From: Endozoicomonas sp. (ex Botrylloides leachii)
Lineage (GTDB): Bacteria > Pseudomonadota > Gammaproteobacteria > Pseudomonadales > Endozoicomonadaceae
Assembly (NCBI GenBank): GCA_028728195.1
Contig: JAQYUY010000117.1
Span: 1 to 37,687 of the forward strand
Direction of reading: 5' to 3'
Length of the DNA: 37,687 bases
In this document: positions 31,301 through 37,687 of the stretch, piece by piece
Layout of the letters: each line of letters starts with the position of its first letter
How positions within the stretch are numbered: the stretch's first letter is position 1
Position numbers and translations under genes: made by a program
The notes under the pieces: model-generated
The model's input: the letters and a program-made list of their open reading frames with translations, nothing else
Database searches by the model: none
Told to the model about the DNA's origin: nothing

Positions 31301-34300
31301 CTTCCGTCACTACGCTTGCAAATGGTGATACGCTTATCACTTGGATGTCTGGTCATGAAGATGGTTCAAATGGCCGCATCTATGGGCGACGATTTGATGC
31401 AGAAGGTAATGCGCTAGGGGGGGATTTTCAATTATATGAAACAGCTGGAGTATTGCAGTTAACGCCAGAAATTGCAGCACTAGATGATGGCGGTTATTTA
31501 GTCAGTTGGCGAGATGCTTCAGCTGATAATGGTGGCTATGGCATTTTTTCGCAGCGGTTTAGTGAAAATGATGAAGGTTTTGGTCAATTTCAAGTAAACG
31601 GCTATAGCCCAGGTACTCAAACAGATCCCGATAATGCCGGTTTAACAAATGGTGGTTATGTTATTGTTTGGGAAGGATCTGGATCTGATCAAACAAGCGA
31701 CAGTGGCGTTTATTTGCGTCAGTTCAATGCCCAAGGGCATGTTGTTCAGGAAATTACAGTCAGCAATACACTACAGGAAGACCAGCAAGACCCAAGTGTT
31801 TCGGCCCTTGCTGATGGAGGCTACGTCGTGAGCTGGTCCTCCCAGCATGAAGGCAACCATGGTGTTTATGCCAGAGTATTCAATGCCAGTGGCGAGCCTC
31901 AGGGAGATGAATTTAAGGTAAGTCAAAATGACGATGGCTTTGCTTTAGCTGAAGATGTTATAGGGCTGGATGATGGGGGTTTTATCGCGACTTGGCGAAC
32001 ATCAGATGTTGAAGGAGCTAGCTCAGAGGTATTTGCTAGACGGTTTGATGCCAGTGGCAATCCTATTAATGAAGCCTACAAAATAAATGATTACATAGGT
32101 GATGATCAAGACACTGTGAGGCTGGATTTACTGAGCAATGGCAGCATTGCTGCTGTTTGGCAGTCTGATAATGAAGATGGAAGTGAAAAAGGTGTCTTCG
32201 GCAAGGTAATGTCACTTGGTGATAGTGTCAAAGACAATGCAAGTAGTGGTACCGCTGTTGGTCGAGTTGCTGTTGATGATCCTGACTTTGGCGACGAGCA
32301 TCAATTTGCTTTGATTGATGATGCAGGCGGACGATTTGCTATCGATAGCAATACCGGTGTAATTACCGTTGTTAGTTCTGATTATATTGATTATTCCGAT
32401 GCAACCGAGCACGAGGTGGAAGTGCGTGTTACCGATAGTGCCGGGCACACGTTAAATCAGACATTGATTGTTAACGTAATGCCTAGCAATCATGCACCTA
32501 TGACCATGAGTTTAAGCCGAGCAGAAACAGAAGAATTTTCTGTTAACCAAGAGACGACGGATGATCAGAGAGAGCCTGTAGTCACTGCTTTGGCTAATGG
32601 TGGCTTTATGTCGGTTTGGACTAACCATAATAGCAGTGTCGCAACAGGGGGTGATGGTAGTAGCGAGTCAGTAAAAGCTCGACTATTTGATGCAAGCGGC
32701 CAGCCAACAGGTGATGAATTTCAGATAAATAATAGTACTACCAATGTGCAAGGGCAACCAGCTGTAGTGACTTTGGTCAATGGTGATACCTTAGTCGTTT
32801 GGCAGTCTAATCACTCGGGTACCTACCGTACTTATGGGCGGCGTTTTGATGAAGAAGGCAATGCCTTAACTGATGAGTTTACTGTTTATCAGACGATGGG
32901 TTCTGGGCACTCTCAACCTGAGATAACCACTCTAGCTGATGGTGGCTATTTGGTGACGTGGAGGGACTGGAGTCAAGATGGTAGTGGTAGTGGCATCTAT
33001 GCGCAGCGTTTTGATAAAAACAACCAAGGAACAGGGCAATTCAAGGTTAATAGTTACACTACAAATGATCAATATACGCCTGATGCTATTGGGTTAAGCG
33101 ACGGAGGATATGTCGTCGCATGGAATGGTCGAGGTGATGGACAAGAAAAGGGCGCCTTTTTGCGTCATTACGGCCCTAGCGGGAATACCATTACAGAAAC
33201 AGTGATTAGCTCAAACATCTCTGGTACTCAGGACCGTGTGCAACTAGCGGCGCTTGATGAAGGTGGTTATATAGCTAGTTGGTCTTCTAATCATAACGGT
33301 ACATATCAGGTTTACGCTAAAAGATTTGATGAAATAGGACAGCCGTTAGGTGATGACTTTTTAGTTACAGATAGTTCAGATTTTAATAGTTGGAATCAGG
33401 ACATATTAGCTCTGAACGACGGCGGGTATATAATAAGTTGGTCTACCACTGATGCTGATGGTGCTTTAGGTGAGGTTCATGCTCAGCAATATGATGCTGA
33501 TGGCAATGCTCAAGGTGAGCCATTCATGGTTAATGATTATATAGGTAATAATCAATACCATATTGAACTGAGCCAATTACAAGATGGACGCATTGTTTCG
33601 GTTTGGGGCTCCGATGGCAGTGATGAAGATGGTTATGGTATTTCTGGAAAACTGTTTTCTTTAGTAGGCACTGTTAAAGACAGTGCTGTCGAAGGCACAG
33701 AAGTGGGTAAGATAAACATTGATGACCCGGATTTATTAGATACCCACCGCTTTGAATTGATAGATGATGCTGATGGCCGTTTTAGTATTGATGAAAATAC
33801 GGGTGTTATTCGTGTTGCTGATCCTGAGTTAATTAATTATAACGATGCGGTCAGTCATGAACTGTCTGTCAGAGTGACTGACAGTGTGGGGTATGAGTTG
33901 ACAGAAACATTCACCCTTGACGTCAGTAAAAGCAGTGAAGCACCTACTAGCATGAGCTTGACCATGGATGAAGGAGAACCCTTTGTCTTGCATGCTTTTG
34001 AGGCTGGCGATCAATACTCGCCAGTTATTACATCACTTGATAACGGAAATTTATTAGCAGTCTGGAGAAATGCCAATACCTCATCAGCAACAGGTGGTGA
34101 TGGTAGCAGCGGTTCAATCAATGCCCGAATATTGGATGCGCAGGGGCGACCACAAAGTCCTGAGTTTCGTGTAAATGAAACGATAACTAATAATCAAGAT
34201 TACCCTAGCGTGACAACGCTAACTAACGGCGATGTGCTGATGACTTGGGCATCGAGTCATTCTGGTGCATATCGAATTTATGCTCGTCGCTATGATGATT

Positions 34301-37300
34301 CAGGTAATCCACTCAGCGGCGAATTTACCATCGCAGAAAGCTCTGGGGCTAATCAATATGAGCCTTCTATTTCTTCGTTAAGTGACGGGGGTTATCTGGT
34401 TAGTTGGCAAGATAGCTCGTTGGATGGTAGTTCCTCAGGTGTATTTGCTCAGCAGTTTAATGGAGATGATGAAGGGCTTGGACAGTTTCGTGTTAATACC
34501 TATACGGCAAATGATCAATATGGCCCTGATACAGATAATTTGCCAGATGGCGGTTATATTGTGGCATGGACAGGTCGCGGTGCTGACCAGTCAGGTAATA
34601 ATGGTGTTTATTTTCGCCAATACAGTGCAGATGGTAGTACAGTTGTTGAAACTACAGCGAGTAATACGCTTGTAGGCGAGCAAACAAATGCACAGGTTAC
34701 AGTGCTTTCTGATGGTAGCTATGTTATCAGCTGGTCATCTAACCATGATGGCAATAATGATGTTTATGCCCGTCGTTTTAGTATGCATGGTGAACCCCTA
34801 GGTGATGAATTCCGAGTCACTCCTGAATCTGCTTCAAATGAATACAACCGAGATATCGTTGCCTTAAGCGACGGTGGTTTTATGGTTAGTTGGGATAATG
34901 GTAGTAATGGCGATGGCGTATATGCCCAACGATTTAATGAGTATGGCGAAGCAAGAGGGCAAACCTTTCAGATTAATGACTATATGGGCGGTGGCCAAAC
35001 GGCAGTACAACTCCAGTTAATGTCTGACGGTAGGGTTGCAGCTGCATGGCAGTCGGCAGGGCAAGATAGCAGTGGCACAGGGGTTTATGGTCGCTATATT
35101 GCTCTTGATGGGGTTATAAAAGATACCGTACTAGAAGGCGCATCAGTTGGTCGTATTCAGGTTAATGATCCGGATCAGGGAGATACGCACACATTTACTT
35201 TGACTGATGATGCTAATGGCCGATTTGTTATTAATGCTGAAACAGGTGTCATTACTGTTGCTGATCCTGACCAAATTAATTATCAGGATGCCCCAAGTCA
35301 TAATGTCACTGTCAGTGTAACTGATAGCACCGGCAATGTACTAACTCAAACTTTTACCATTGATGTTGCTGCATCTCATTATGCACCGGTCGGCATTCGT
35401 TTAGAAGCGGTAGAAAGCGAAGAGTTTGATATCAATGCATTCGCCGAAGGTTTACAAAGTCAGCCAGAGCTAACGGCTTTAAAGGGAGGAGGGTTTATTA
35501 GTGTCTGGACTAATGCGAATCCAACCGTATCAACAGGGGGAGATGGTAGCAGTAACTCGATAAAAGCAAGGTTGTTTGATGATAATGGCGAGCCTGTTGG
35601 AGCGGAGTTTTTAGTCAATACTCAGACAAATAATCTGCAACAATACCCTGCTGCTACCACGCTGAATAACGGTGATGTCATGGTGACTTGGGCATCTTAT
35701 CATGATGACAGCACTTATAGAGTCTACGGGCGTCGCTATGATGAAGATGGTAATGCCTTAACAGGGGAGATCCAGCTATTTGAAACTGGCTCTGGGTCAC
35801 AAACTGAACTGGTTGTCGCCGCTCTAGCAGATGGTGGTTATATTGCTACTTGGCATGACTCTGCTCAGGATGGTAGTGGGCAAGGTATTTTTGCCCAAAG
35901 ATTTACGGCTGATAATGAAGGTCTGGGACAGTATAGAGTTAATAGCTACACCTCAGGTAATCAAAGGGATCCATCGGTTACAGGGCTGAACAATGGCAGC
36001 TACGTTATTACATGGGAAGGCCCAGGCAGTGAGGATACCAGAGGTGTTTATTTTCGATTGCACAATGCTAATGGTGAAACTCTTGTCGAGACATTGGTAA
36101 ATACCACAACATCAGGTACGCAATACTATCCACAAGTAACAGATTTGGTTGACGGCGGATATGTAATTACATGGTCATCCGATCATCAGGGTGTTAATAA
36201 CCTTTACGCACGCCGCTTTAATAATAAGGGTGAGCCACAAGGCGATGAGTTTTTAGTCAATGCACTGCCTGGCGATGAATACAGCTCAGATGTTATTTCT
36301 TTGAATGATGGTGGGTTTTTGGTTTCTTGGCATGGAGATTTAGCAGGATCTGGACATGACTCCTATGCTAAGCGCTTTAATGCTGATGGTGAGGTAGTTG
36401 GTTCATCTTTTCGTCTTAATGATTCTTCAAGTGGGCATCAGTCAACGCCGCAACTACAGGAATTAGCCGATGGTCGGATTGTTGCCGCCTGGCAATCGGA
36501 AGGCTCAGATGGCAGCAGTTATGGCATTGTAGGTAAAATATTAACCTTAGATAGCGTCGTTAAAGAAGGGAGTGCCGCAGGAACAGCTGTTGGACAAATT
36601 AAGGTCGATGATCCTGATCAGAATGATCAACATAGCTATGAACTCATTGATGATGCCGGTGGCCGCTTTGCCATTGATGCTAACACCGGTCTGATTACAG
36701 TTGTTGATCCAAGTTTAATTGATCATAGCGATGCAGCGCAGCATGAAGTAACGGTTAAAGTAACAGATAGCACCGGAAATGAGCTAACAGAAACCATTAC
36801 GCTAGATGTAACTATTGGAAATCGTGCACCGGAAAGCTTAAGTTTAGGTCGAGTAGAAAGCGATGCGTTTGCACTACATACCTATACAGCCAGCGATCAG
36901 CATACACCGGTTATTTCTCCGCTGGATAACGGCGGCTTTATTAGTGTTTGGCGTACAAATAATAGTTCATCATCAACTGGTGGTGATGGCAGTCATAATA
37001 GTATTAAGGCTCAACGCTTTGATACAGATGGTGAGAAAGTTGGTAGTGAATTTCTAGTTAATACAAATACTTCTAATGAGCAAACGCAACCGTCTGTCAC
37101 CACGCTGACCGATGGCGACGTGCTCATAACTTGGAGCAGTACCCATAGTGGCTCTTATCGAATCTATGGTCGCCGTTTTGATCAGGATGGCAACGCTCAA
37201 ACCAGTGATATGGTGCTGTTTGAAAGCAGTGGTACGCATCAATATGACCCTGATATCAGCGCATTAGAAGACGGTGGATTTATTGTGAGCTGGGAAGACG

Positions 37301-37687
37301 CCAGTCTTGATAGTAGCCGTCATGGCATCTATTCCCAGCGCTTTAGTGCCGAGAATGTGGGGTATGGTCAGGTTAAAGTTAATAGTTACACGGCAGAGAA
37401 TCAATACAATTCATCAACGGCAGGCTTAGCTGACGGCGGTTATGTGATTGCCTGGCAAGGTGAGGGAGCCGATCAGACCGGTGATAATGGTATTTATTTA
37501 CGCCGTTATGATGCCAATGGCGAAACCGTTGCAGAAGTCACAGTCAATGAAACACTTTCAGGAGACCAGAATAGGGCTCAGGTCACTGCCTTAGCCGATG
37601 GTGGCTATGTGGTCAGTTGGGACTCCCCGCAAGATGGTTCTTCTAATATCTATGCCCGCACCTACAATGCCGCCGGTGAAGCCACCA
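22123..37687 (+). CDS. Giant repeat-built surface adhesin (LapA-like), 3' end outside window
   Basis: At least 5188 residues with no in-frame stop; I read every line of it in one frame. It starts at ATG 22123 with GCGAGG directly upstream. Domain order: residues 1-80, a retention module like those of LapA adhesins; about 81-194, an acidic Ser/Asp/Glu linker; about 195-616, four cadherin-like repeats; about 617-1859, twelve VCBS-like repeats; about 1860-2004, an NPCBM-like module; from 2008 on, six full units and a partial seventh of about 480 residues, each seven Trp-motif repeats plus one cadherin-like domain. There is no Sec signal, as expected for type I secretion; the C-terminal secretion signal must lie beyond the window, as must transporter genes. 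Repeats rich in Asp and Asn suggest calcium-dependent stiffness. A structural role in attachment or biofilm is inferred. Confidence 0.9.
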   Translation, partial: MPVNSSNNPAIGLLKSSSKSIEVINSKGEIRVVSVGDIIYLDDEILNYTETDIIIRLIDGQLLIVAPSEKKIIGKNLLDQDVDDSLVEEDDDSNSSTDIDNASLLNNDSEIDEESSSSDSINAEKPEEIIQSSKTDKIELIIERDKKNSEGEEYQSVETDSEESERISSVNLRSLDLVTPSLTTATTAINVTDTNDRPVVSQGVFSEANENASNYTVNLLEHAIDVDDDSSLAVSDGSISWVSGDARGIRIDDSQLTVQPVIYNNLALGEQETIVYQYSIEDGEGGTVDQTASITVTGRNDSPTVSSIIERSVSEDSNQIQIDLLAGASDIDNSDILSVQENSLTLVSGNDAGVVIIDSTLTIDLQSYQYLKSEETNRIEYSYTIEDSNGGFVPQTAILTITGSNDGPQLISSIVEEVQESDSEFTINLLSGITDIDDAETLQVINVSLISGDDRGAQIVGSQLTVNPQSYRSLTEGESESLVYEFDVEDSSGETVRQTATITVVGGNNAPEISGEITATTTDQQSIFSINLLENASDSDVDDTLAVQEGSLILSSGDDAGISLNGNTLFVDPSAYKRLAVGDQEVIRYSYQVVDSRGAASAHSVAITVSGSNDQPVVERVDVEGNEEDSITGSFVVSEQDSGDVHAFTILSQPDRGSVTNNNDGTFTFIPGPAFQGLNEGEIDQVTFSYIAVDSSGENNNTSDPEVVTISIIGTNNQPVAEIVSIEAIEEGSLVTGYFSATDNDEGNTHTFEIVTQPESGTVINNNDGSFSFSPSNGFQHLSEGESGEVTFSYRAIDNSGASNAISAVQVVTVKVTGTNDQPEVEEFSINATDGSNIVTASFEVTDADSADNHTFTILSQPTTGVVTNNGDGTFSFDPQNGFGHLSANETASVTFTYIANDNSGTGNAESEVNTVTVIISGTNNQPVVQDLSFNGTADGSLIEGDFVVSDGDTTDTHTFTIVSGPDKGTVTNNNDGSFSFNPNNDFKHLGEGEVEQIAFSYQAVDDSGEANNTSELKTVTMTITGTNNQPVAEVVSIEAMERGVSVTGNFSVIDSDITDNHTFSITSQLAEGSVINNNDGTFTFFPGNNFQDLSQGEIRTITFEYVAIDNSGTDTATSEPQTVTVNITGTNNKPVVEVVSINSDDASIALGSFVVNDTDSNDSHTFSIVSPPALGTVTNNNDGTFSFNPNDDFRDLKEGEISQVTFTYIADDGSGTANARSDETTVTIRVIGGNDRPIAEIVSIEASEGGNVITGQFSVTDGDEGDSHSFNIISQPSEGTVTNNNDGTFSFSPGNAFQNLAEGEVREVTFEYVAVDDSGTATNTSEVQIVTIAVAGTNDTPQAEVVNIAALDGGVAVTGSFVVTDVDSNDTHTFTITSPPDAGVVVNNGDGTFSFNVSSDFKDLTVGETRQVSFSYTATDSSGTGSAVSNESTVVITVTGSNDRPVAEVVAIQAMEEGGDVTGRFLASDADNSDSHTFMIVSQPESGVVTNNNDGTFRFNPNNDFQYLSEGETKEVTFGYVAIDNSGEDNATSEPVLITVTVTGTNDKPRAEIVEIGTSESDVVTGRFEVTDSDSGDSHTFIIQSEPNVGTLTNNNDGTFSFDPDGDFRHLSEGEVDQVSFTYVVVDNSGAENNTSDPQTVTMTITGTNDRPVAEIVEGATTKDNTLVGEFRVLDGDDSDSHTFNIITQPNKGTVINNNDGTFSFEPGDGFNHLQSREQEEVTFTYEAVDNSGASNATSAPQTITIIVTGTNYQPEAEVVSVDINEDDNSVQGYFGVTDGDDIDSHTFEIRSQPEEGSVVNNGDGSFTFTPNRTFQNLKSGETREVTFTYVAIDDSGAANAISEVQTGTIVVHGADEQAETVYLSDMTATDVTGVTELGSDGLQFKNDVQSYGGRLSVEGVYYEKGVYQFPSNNNVSQAIYDIPEGATSFSATLGLMSNGTARFSVLLDGIVAYQSGTVSLSNDNIPINVPINGESEITLQVDALGSNSGDQAVWADAKLEVVPETNEAPSDIKLVADATDEFSLHQNTSGAQVDPVVTALDTGGFMTVWTQQTSDSLSGGDGNGYSVKARIFDEQGNPSGDEFFITTGTLSDQNQASVTTLDNGDVLVSWRSSHSGKGQVYGRRFNAEGVPQTVEMTLADEVGTGAGEPDITALANGGYLSVWTDWSLDGSSHGIYAQRFTDDGEGLGQFKVNTHTSGSQLEAEAVGLNDGGYVIVWYGKGEGQTSADGVYLRHYNAQGLTINETVVSDTIEDYQLQTQVTALVDGGYVVTWVSNHNGSYNTYGKVYNKNGEAIGDELLLVESDKDQTNDAVVAIDDGGFLIGWSEDYDTFAQRFNAEGEAVNEAFRLNDQKWDKQDSVQLDVLKDGRVVAVWESDLQDGSSRGVYGKVITLDGLAKDNITNGASVGKVFVNDLDIGENHEFELDDDAAGRFAIDKATGVITVIDAENIDYTENPSHDISVTVTDNFGHTITKILTIEIAPANHVPQNLSLGMVDSGELTFNQYQSSPYEPVITALDGGGFITTWVYEVASEDQGGDGDDHSIKARRFNADGEPEGDEFIVNQSTYNHQVNPSVTELANGDVLMTWSSFHSGSNYRVYGRRFDQDGNALGDEFALFESAGNYQLDANISALEGGGYIVSWYDDYADGNNSGVFAQRFNAEDEGFGQFQVNSYTTGAQDSPDTAGLSDGGYVIVWDGRGENDTGTDSIYLRHYSSNGKTLQEVQVNNTAAGTQSEAQVTALAEGGFIVTWQSNHNGTYTIYGRHYGDDGKPLGVEFEVSQGTDVNEYKSSVLALNDGGFMVSWHATNQDGAGDDVYARRYDINGQPVNNVFKLNDFIHGDQKDAQLTQLDDGRIAFTWQTKDGAVRDTWSIKGKVLALEGQANESAGIGTPVGQVTVDDADFGDTHQFELLDDGDGRFAIDEDTGVITIADPNKIDFSEAEQHDLSVQVTDEAGHSLTQTLTINVTQSNRAPDSISLEPLETDAFQLHEFSTSDQIHPNISSLNDGGFIAVWSHSNASTSQGGDGDNYSVKARLFDEEGQPRGNEFLVNEFTAGAQYFPSVTTLANGDTLITWMSGHEDGSNGRIYGRRFDAEGNALGGDFQLYETAGVLQLTPEIAALDDGGYLVSWRDASADNGGYGIFSQRFSENDEGFGQFQVNGYSPGTQTDPDNAGLTNGGYVIVWEGSGSDQTSDSGVYLRQFNAQGHVVQEITVSNTLQEDQQDPSVSALADGGYVVSWSSQHEGNHGVYARVFNASGEPQGDEFKVSQNDDGFALAEDVIGLDDGGFIATWRTSDVEGASSEVFARRFDASGNPINEAYKINDYIGDDQDTVRLDLLSNGSIAAVWQSDNEDGSEKGVFGKVMSLGDSVKDNASSGTAVGRVAVDDPDFGDEHQFALIDDAGGRFAIDSNTGVITVVSSDYIDYSDATEHEVEVRVTDSAGHTLNQTLIVNVMPSNHAPMTMSLSRAETEEFSVNQETTDDQREPVVTALANGGFMSVWTNHNSSVATGGDGSSESVKARLFDASGQPTGDEFQINNSTTNVQGQPAVVTLVNGDTLVVWQSNHSGTYRTYGRRFDEEGNALTDEFTVYQTMGSGHSQPEITTLADGGYLVTWRDWSQDGSGSGIYAQRFDKNNQGTGQFKVNSYTTNDQYTPDAIGLSDGGYVVAWNGRGDGQEKGAFLRHYGPSGNTITETVISSNISGTQDRVQLAALDEGGYIASWSSNHNGTYQVYAKRFDEIGQPLGDDFLVTDSSDFNSWNQDILALNDGGYIISWSTTDADGALGEVHAQQYDADGNAQGEPFMVNDYIGNNQYHIELSQLQDGRIVSVWGSDGSDEDGYGISGKLFSLVGTVKDSAVEGTEVGKINIDDPDLLDTHRFELIDDADGRFSIDENTGVIRVADPELINYNDAVSHELSVRVTDSVGYELTETFTLDVSKSSEAPTSMSLTMDEGEPFVLHAFEAGDQYSPVITSLDNGNLLAVWRNANTSSATGGDGSSGSINARILDAQGRPQSPEFRVNETITNNQDYPSVTTLTNGDVLMTWASSHSGAYRIYARRYDDSGNPLSGEFTIAESSGANQYEPSISSLSDGGYLVSWQDSSLDGSSSGVFAQQFNGDDEGLGQFRVNTYTANDQYGPDTDNLPDGGYIVAWTGRGADQSGNNGVYFRQYSADGSTVVETTASNTLVGEQTNAQVTVLSDGSYVISWSSNHDGNNDVYARRFSMHGEPLGDEFRVTPESASNEYNRDIVALSDGGFMVSWDNGSNGDGVYAQRFNEYGEARGQTFQINDYMGGGQTAVQLQLMSDGRVAAAWQSAGQDSSGTGVYGRYIALDGVIKDTVLEGASVGRIQVNDPDQGDTHTFTLTDDANGRFVINAETGVITVADPDQINYQDAPSHNVTVSVTDSTGNVLTQTFTIDVAASHYAPVGIRLEAVESEEFDINAFAEGLQSQPELTALKGGGFISVWTNANPTVSTGGDGSSNSIKARLFDDNGEPVGAEFLVNTQTNNLQQYPAATTLNNGDVMVTWASYHDDSTYRVYGRRYDEDGNALTGEIQLFETGSGSQTELVVAALADGGYIATWHDSAQDGSGQGIFAQRFTADNEGLGQYRVNSYTSGNQRDPSVTGLNNGSYVITWEGPGSEDTRGVYFRLHNANGETLVETLVNTTTSGTQYYPQVTDLVDGGYVITWSSDHQGVNNLYARRFNNKGEPQGDEFLVNALPGDEYSSDVISLNDGGFLVSWHGDLAGSGHDSYAKRFNADGEVVGSSFRLNDSSSGHQSTPQLQELADGRIVAAWQSEGSDGSSYGIVGKILTLDSVVKEGSAAGTAVGQIKVDDPDQNDQHSYELIDDAGGRFAIDANTGLITVVDPSLIDHSDAAQHEVTVKVTDSTGNELTETITLDVTIGNRAPESLSLGRVESDAFALHTYTASDQHTPVISPLDNGGFISVWRTNNSSSSTGGDGSHNSIKAQRFDTDGEKVGSEFLVNTNTSNEQTQPSVTTLTDGDVLITWSSTHSGSYRIYGRRFDQDGNAQTSDMVLFESSGTHQYDPDISALEDGGFIVSWEDASLDSSRHGIYSQRFSAENVGYGQVKVNSYTAENQYNSSTAGLADGGYVIAWQGEGADQTGDNGIYLRRYDANGETVAEVTVNETLSGDQNRAQVTALADGGYVVSWDSPQDGSSNIYARTYNAAGEAT
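22705..23967 (+). repeat. Four cadherin-like repeats (type A)
   Basis: Four copies of about 105 residues, each ending in TxTGxND-x-P or a close variant (GRNDSP, GSNDGP, GGNNAP, GSNDQP). Each carries 'NLLxGASDIDxxDxLxV', 'SGDDxGxxI', 'LTVxPxxYxxLxxGE' and 'YSYxIxDxxG', typical of Ig/cadherin-fold stalk domains in RTX adhesins. The copies are well diverged from each other. Confidence 0.8.
23968..27699 (+). repeat. Twelve VCBS-like repeats (type B)
   Basis: Twelve copies of about 103-105 residues. The shared pattern is 'HTFxIxSQPxxGTVTNNNDG' followed by 'TFSFxPxxxFxxLxEGE', 'VTFxYxAxDNSG' and 'GTNDxP'. This is the VCBS/cadherin-like repeat of many marine adhesins. The NNNDG motif is kept in nearly all copies, while the first 25 residues of each vary most. 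The last copy ends in a divergent 'VHGADEQ' that joins the NPCBM-like module. Confidence 0.85.
27700..28134 (+). other. NPCBM-like carbohydrate-binding module within the adhesin
   Basis: A single non-repeated region of about 145 residues between two repeat arrays. It reads 'VYLSDMTAT', 'GGRLSVEGVYYEKGVYQFPS', 'AIYDIPEGATSFSATLGL', 'RFSVLLDGIVAYQSGTV' and 'VWADAKLEV'. This matches the NPCBM pattern: YLSDL..., a G-x-x-Y-xKGLGxHAxSxIxYDL core, a FxVxxDGxxxYxSGxL strand and a terminal WADAxL. The equivalent of the usual HA/HS after KG is replaced (KGVYQFPSN), so binding residues may differ. It would give the stalk a glycan-binding site. Confidence 0.7.
28144..37687 (+). repeat. Array of seven ~480-residue units: seven Trp-motif repeats + one cadherin-like domain
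   Basis: Unit starts (the Asn/Ser of N-x-AP): 28144, 29575, 31030, 32488, 33934, 35377 and 36820; lengths 477, 485, 486, 482, 481 and 481 residues, the seventh truncated in its fifth Trp repeat. Each unit holds seven motifs of 47-60 residues, 'xLxDGGYxVxWxS...GxYxRRFDxxGxxxGxEFxVN', then a cadherin-like domain: 'VGxVxVxDPDxGDxHxFEL', 'GRFAIDxxTGVITVxD', 'IDYxxAxxH', 'VSVxVTDSxG'. Motif 1 always carries a GGDG insertion, motif 3 always ends 'DEGxGQFxVNxYT', and motif 7 always lacks RFDxxG and ends 'YGKV-L-L'. Seven-fold multiplicity suggests a seven-bladed beta-propeller in each unit. Confidence 0.85.

Noticed and set aside
29593-37242. Short frames on both strands within the Trp-repeat units
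   Set aside because: They recur at matching positions of successive units, which is expected of shadows of a repeated gene, not of independent genes.
23968-37687. CRISPR array or DNA-level tandem repeat
   Set aside because: Periodicity is at protein level with diverged codons and no identical repeats or spacers.

Overview
The window looks like chromosomal DNA from an AT-rich, marine-type gammaproteobacterium. RecA, CTP synthase, KdsA, GlpD, SanA, PncC and cyclopropane-fatty-acid synthase all read as gammaproteobacterial. I infer an Oceanospirillales-like host (for example the Hahellaceae/Zooshikella area) from protein flavour only; no rRNA is present to confirm it.

Layout. (1) 1-2450: the edge of a minus-strand gene, one secreted cysteine-rich protein of unknown function, then a small graveyard of transposase ends (IS1 family and IS3 family). 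(2) 2453-8392: a plus-strand lipid-modification cluster: FAD-dependent oxidoreductase, DUF1365 protein, Cfa-type methyltransferase, then after a gap holding a decayed gene fragment a DUF3833 lipoprotein, a DUF6134-like secreted protein and a short-chain dehydrogenase. Several genes overlap by 4 bp, so they are probably co-transcribed in two blocks. (3) 8656-15840: glpD with its terminator, a minus-strand GGDEF/EAL protein with a degenerate GGDEF site, minus-strand sanA, a 59-residue membrane protein gene, pncC, and recA behind a LexA box and followed by a terminator (no recX). (4) 15841-18487: a MITE-like palindrome, a Bax-type glucosaminidase, a transposase remnant and a second short-chain dehydrogenase, the genes being on the minus strand. 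(5) 18982-21570: pyrG and kdsA; eno, the usual next gene, is not present.

(6) 22123 to the window end: one uninterrupted reading frame of at least 5188 codons with neither stop nor frameshift, still open at the edge. It encodes a giant surface adhesin with a clear plan: an N-terminal LapA-like retention module; an acidic linker; 4 + 12 cadherin/VCBS-like Ig-fold repeats of about 100 residues; one NPCBM-like carbohydrate-binding module; then a higher-order array of about 480-residue units. Each unit has exactly seven copies of a Trp-containing 'GGYxxxW...YxRRFDxxG' motif followed by one cadherin-like domain. Six units are complete and a seventh is cut by the window end. Seven copies per unit, with position-specific features kept from unit to unit, suggest that each unit is a seven-bladed beta-propeller plus a cadherin spacer, making a string of propellers on a stalk.

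How the parts may work together: the adhesin would leave by a type I secretion system (not in this window) and stay anchored through its retention module. Such adhesins are often controlled by c-di-GMP, and an EAL phosphodiesterase candidate lies 10 kb upstream, but nothing here shows they are linked. The remaining genes are housekeeping or envelope functions.
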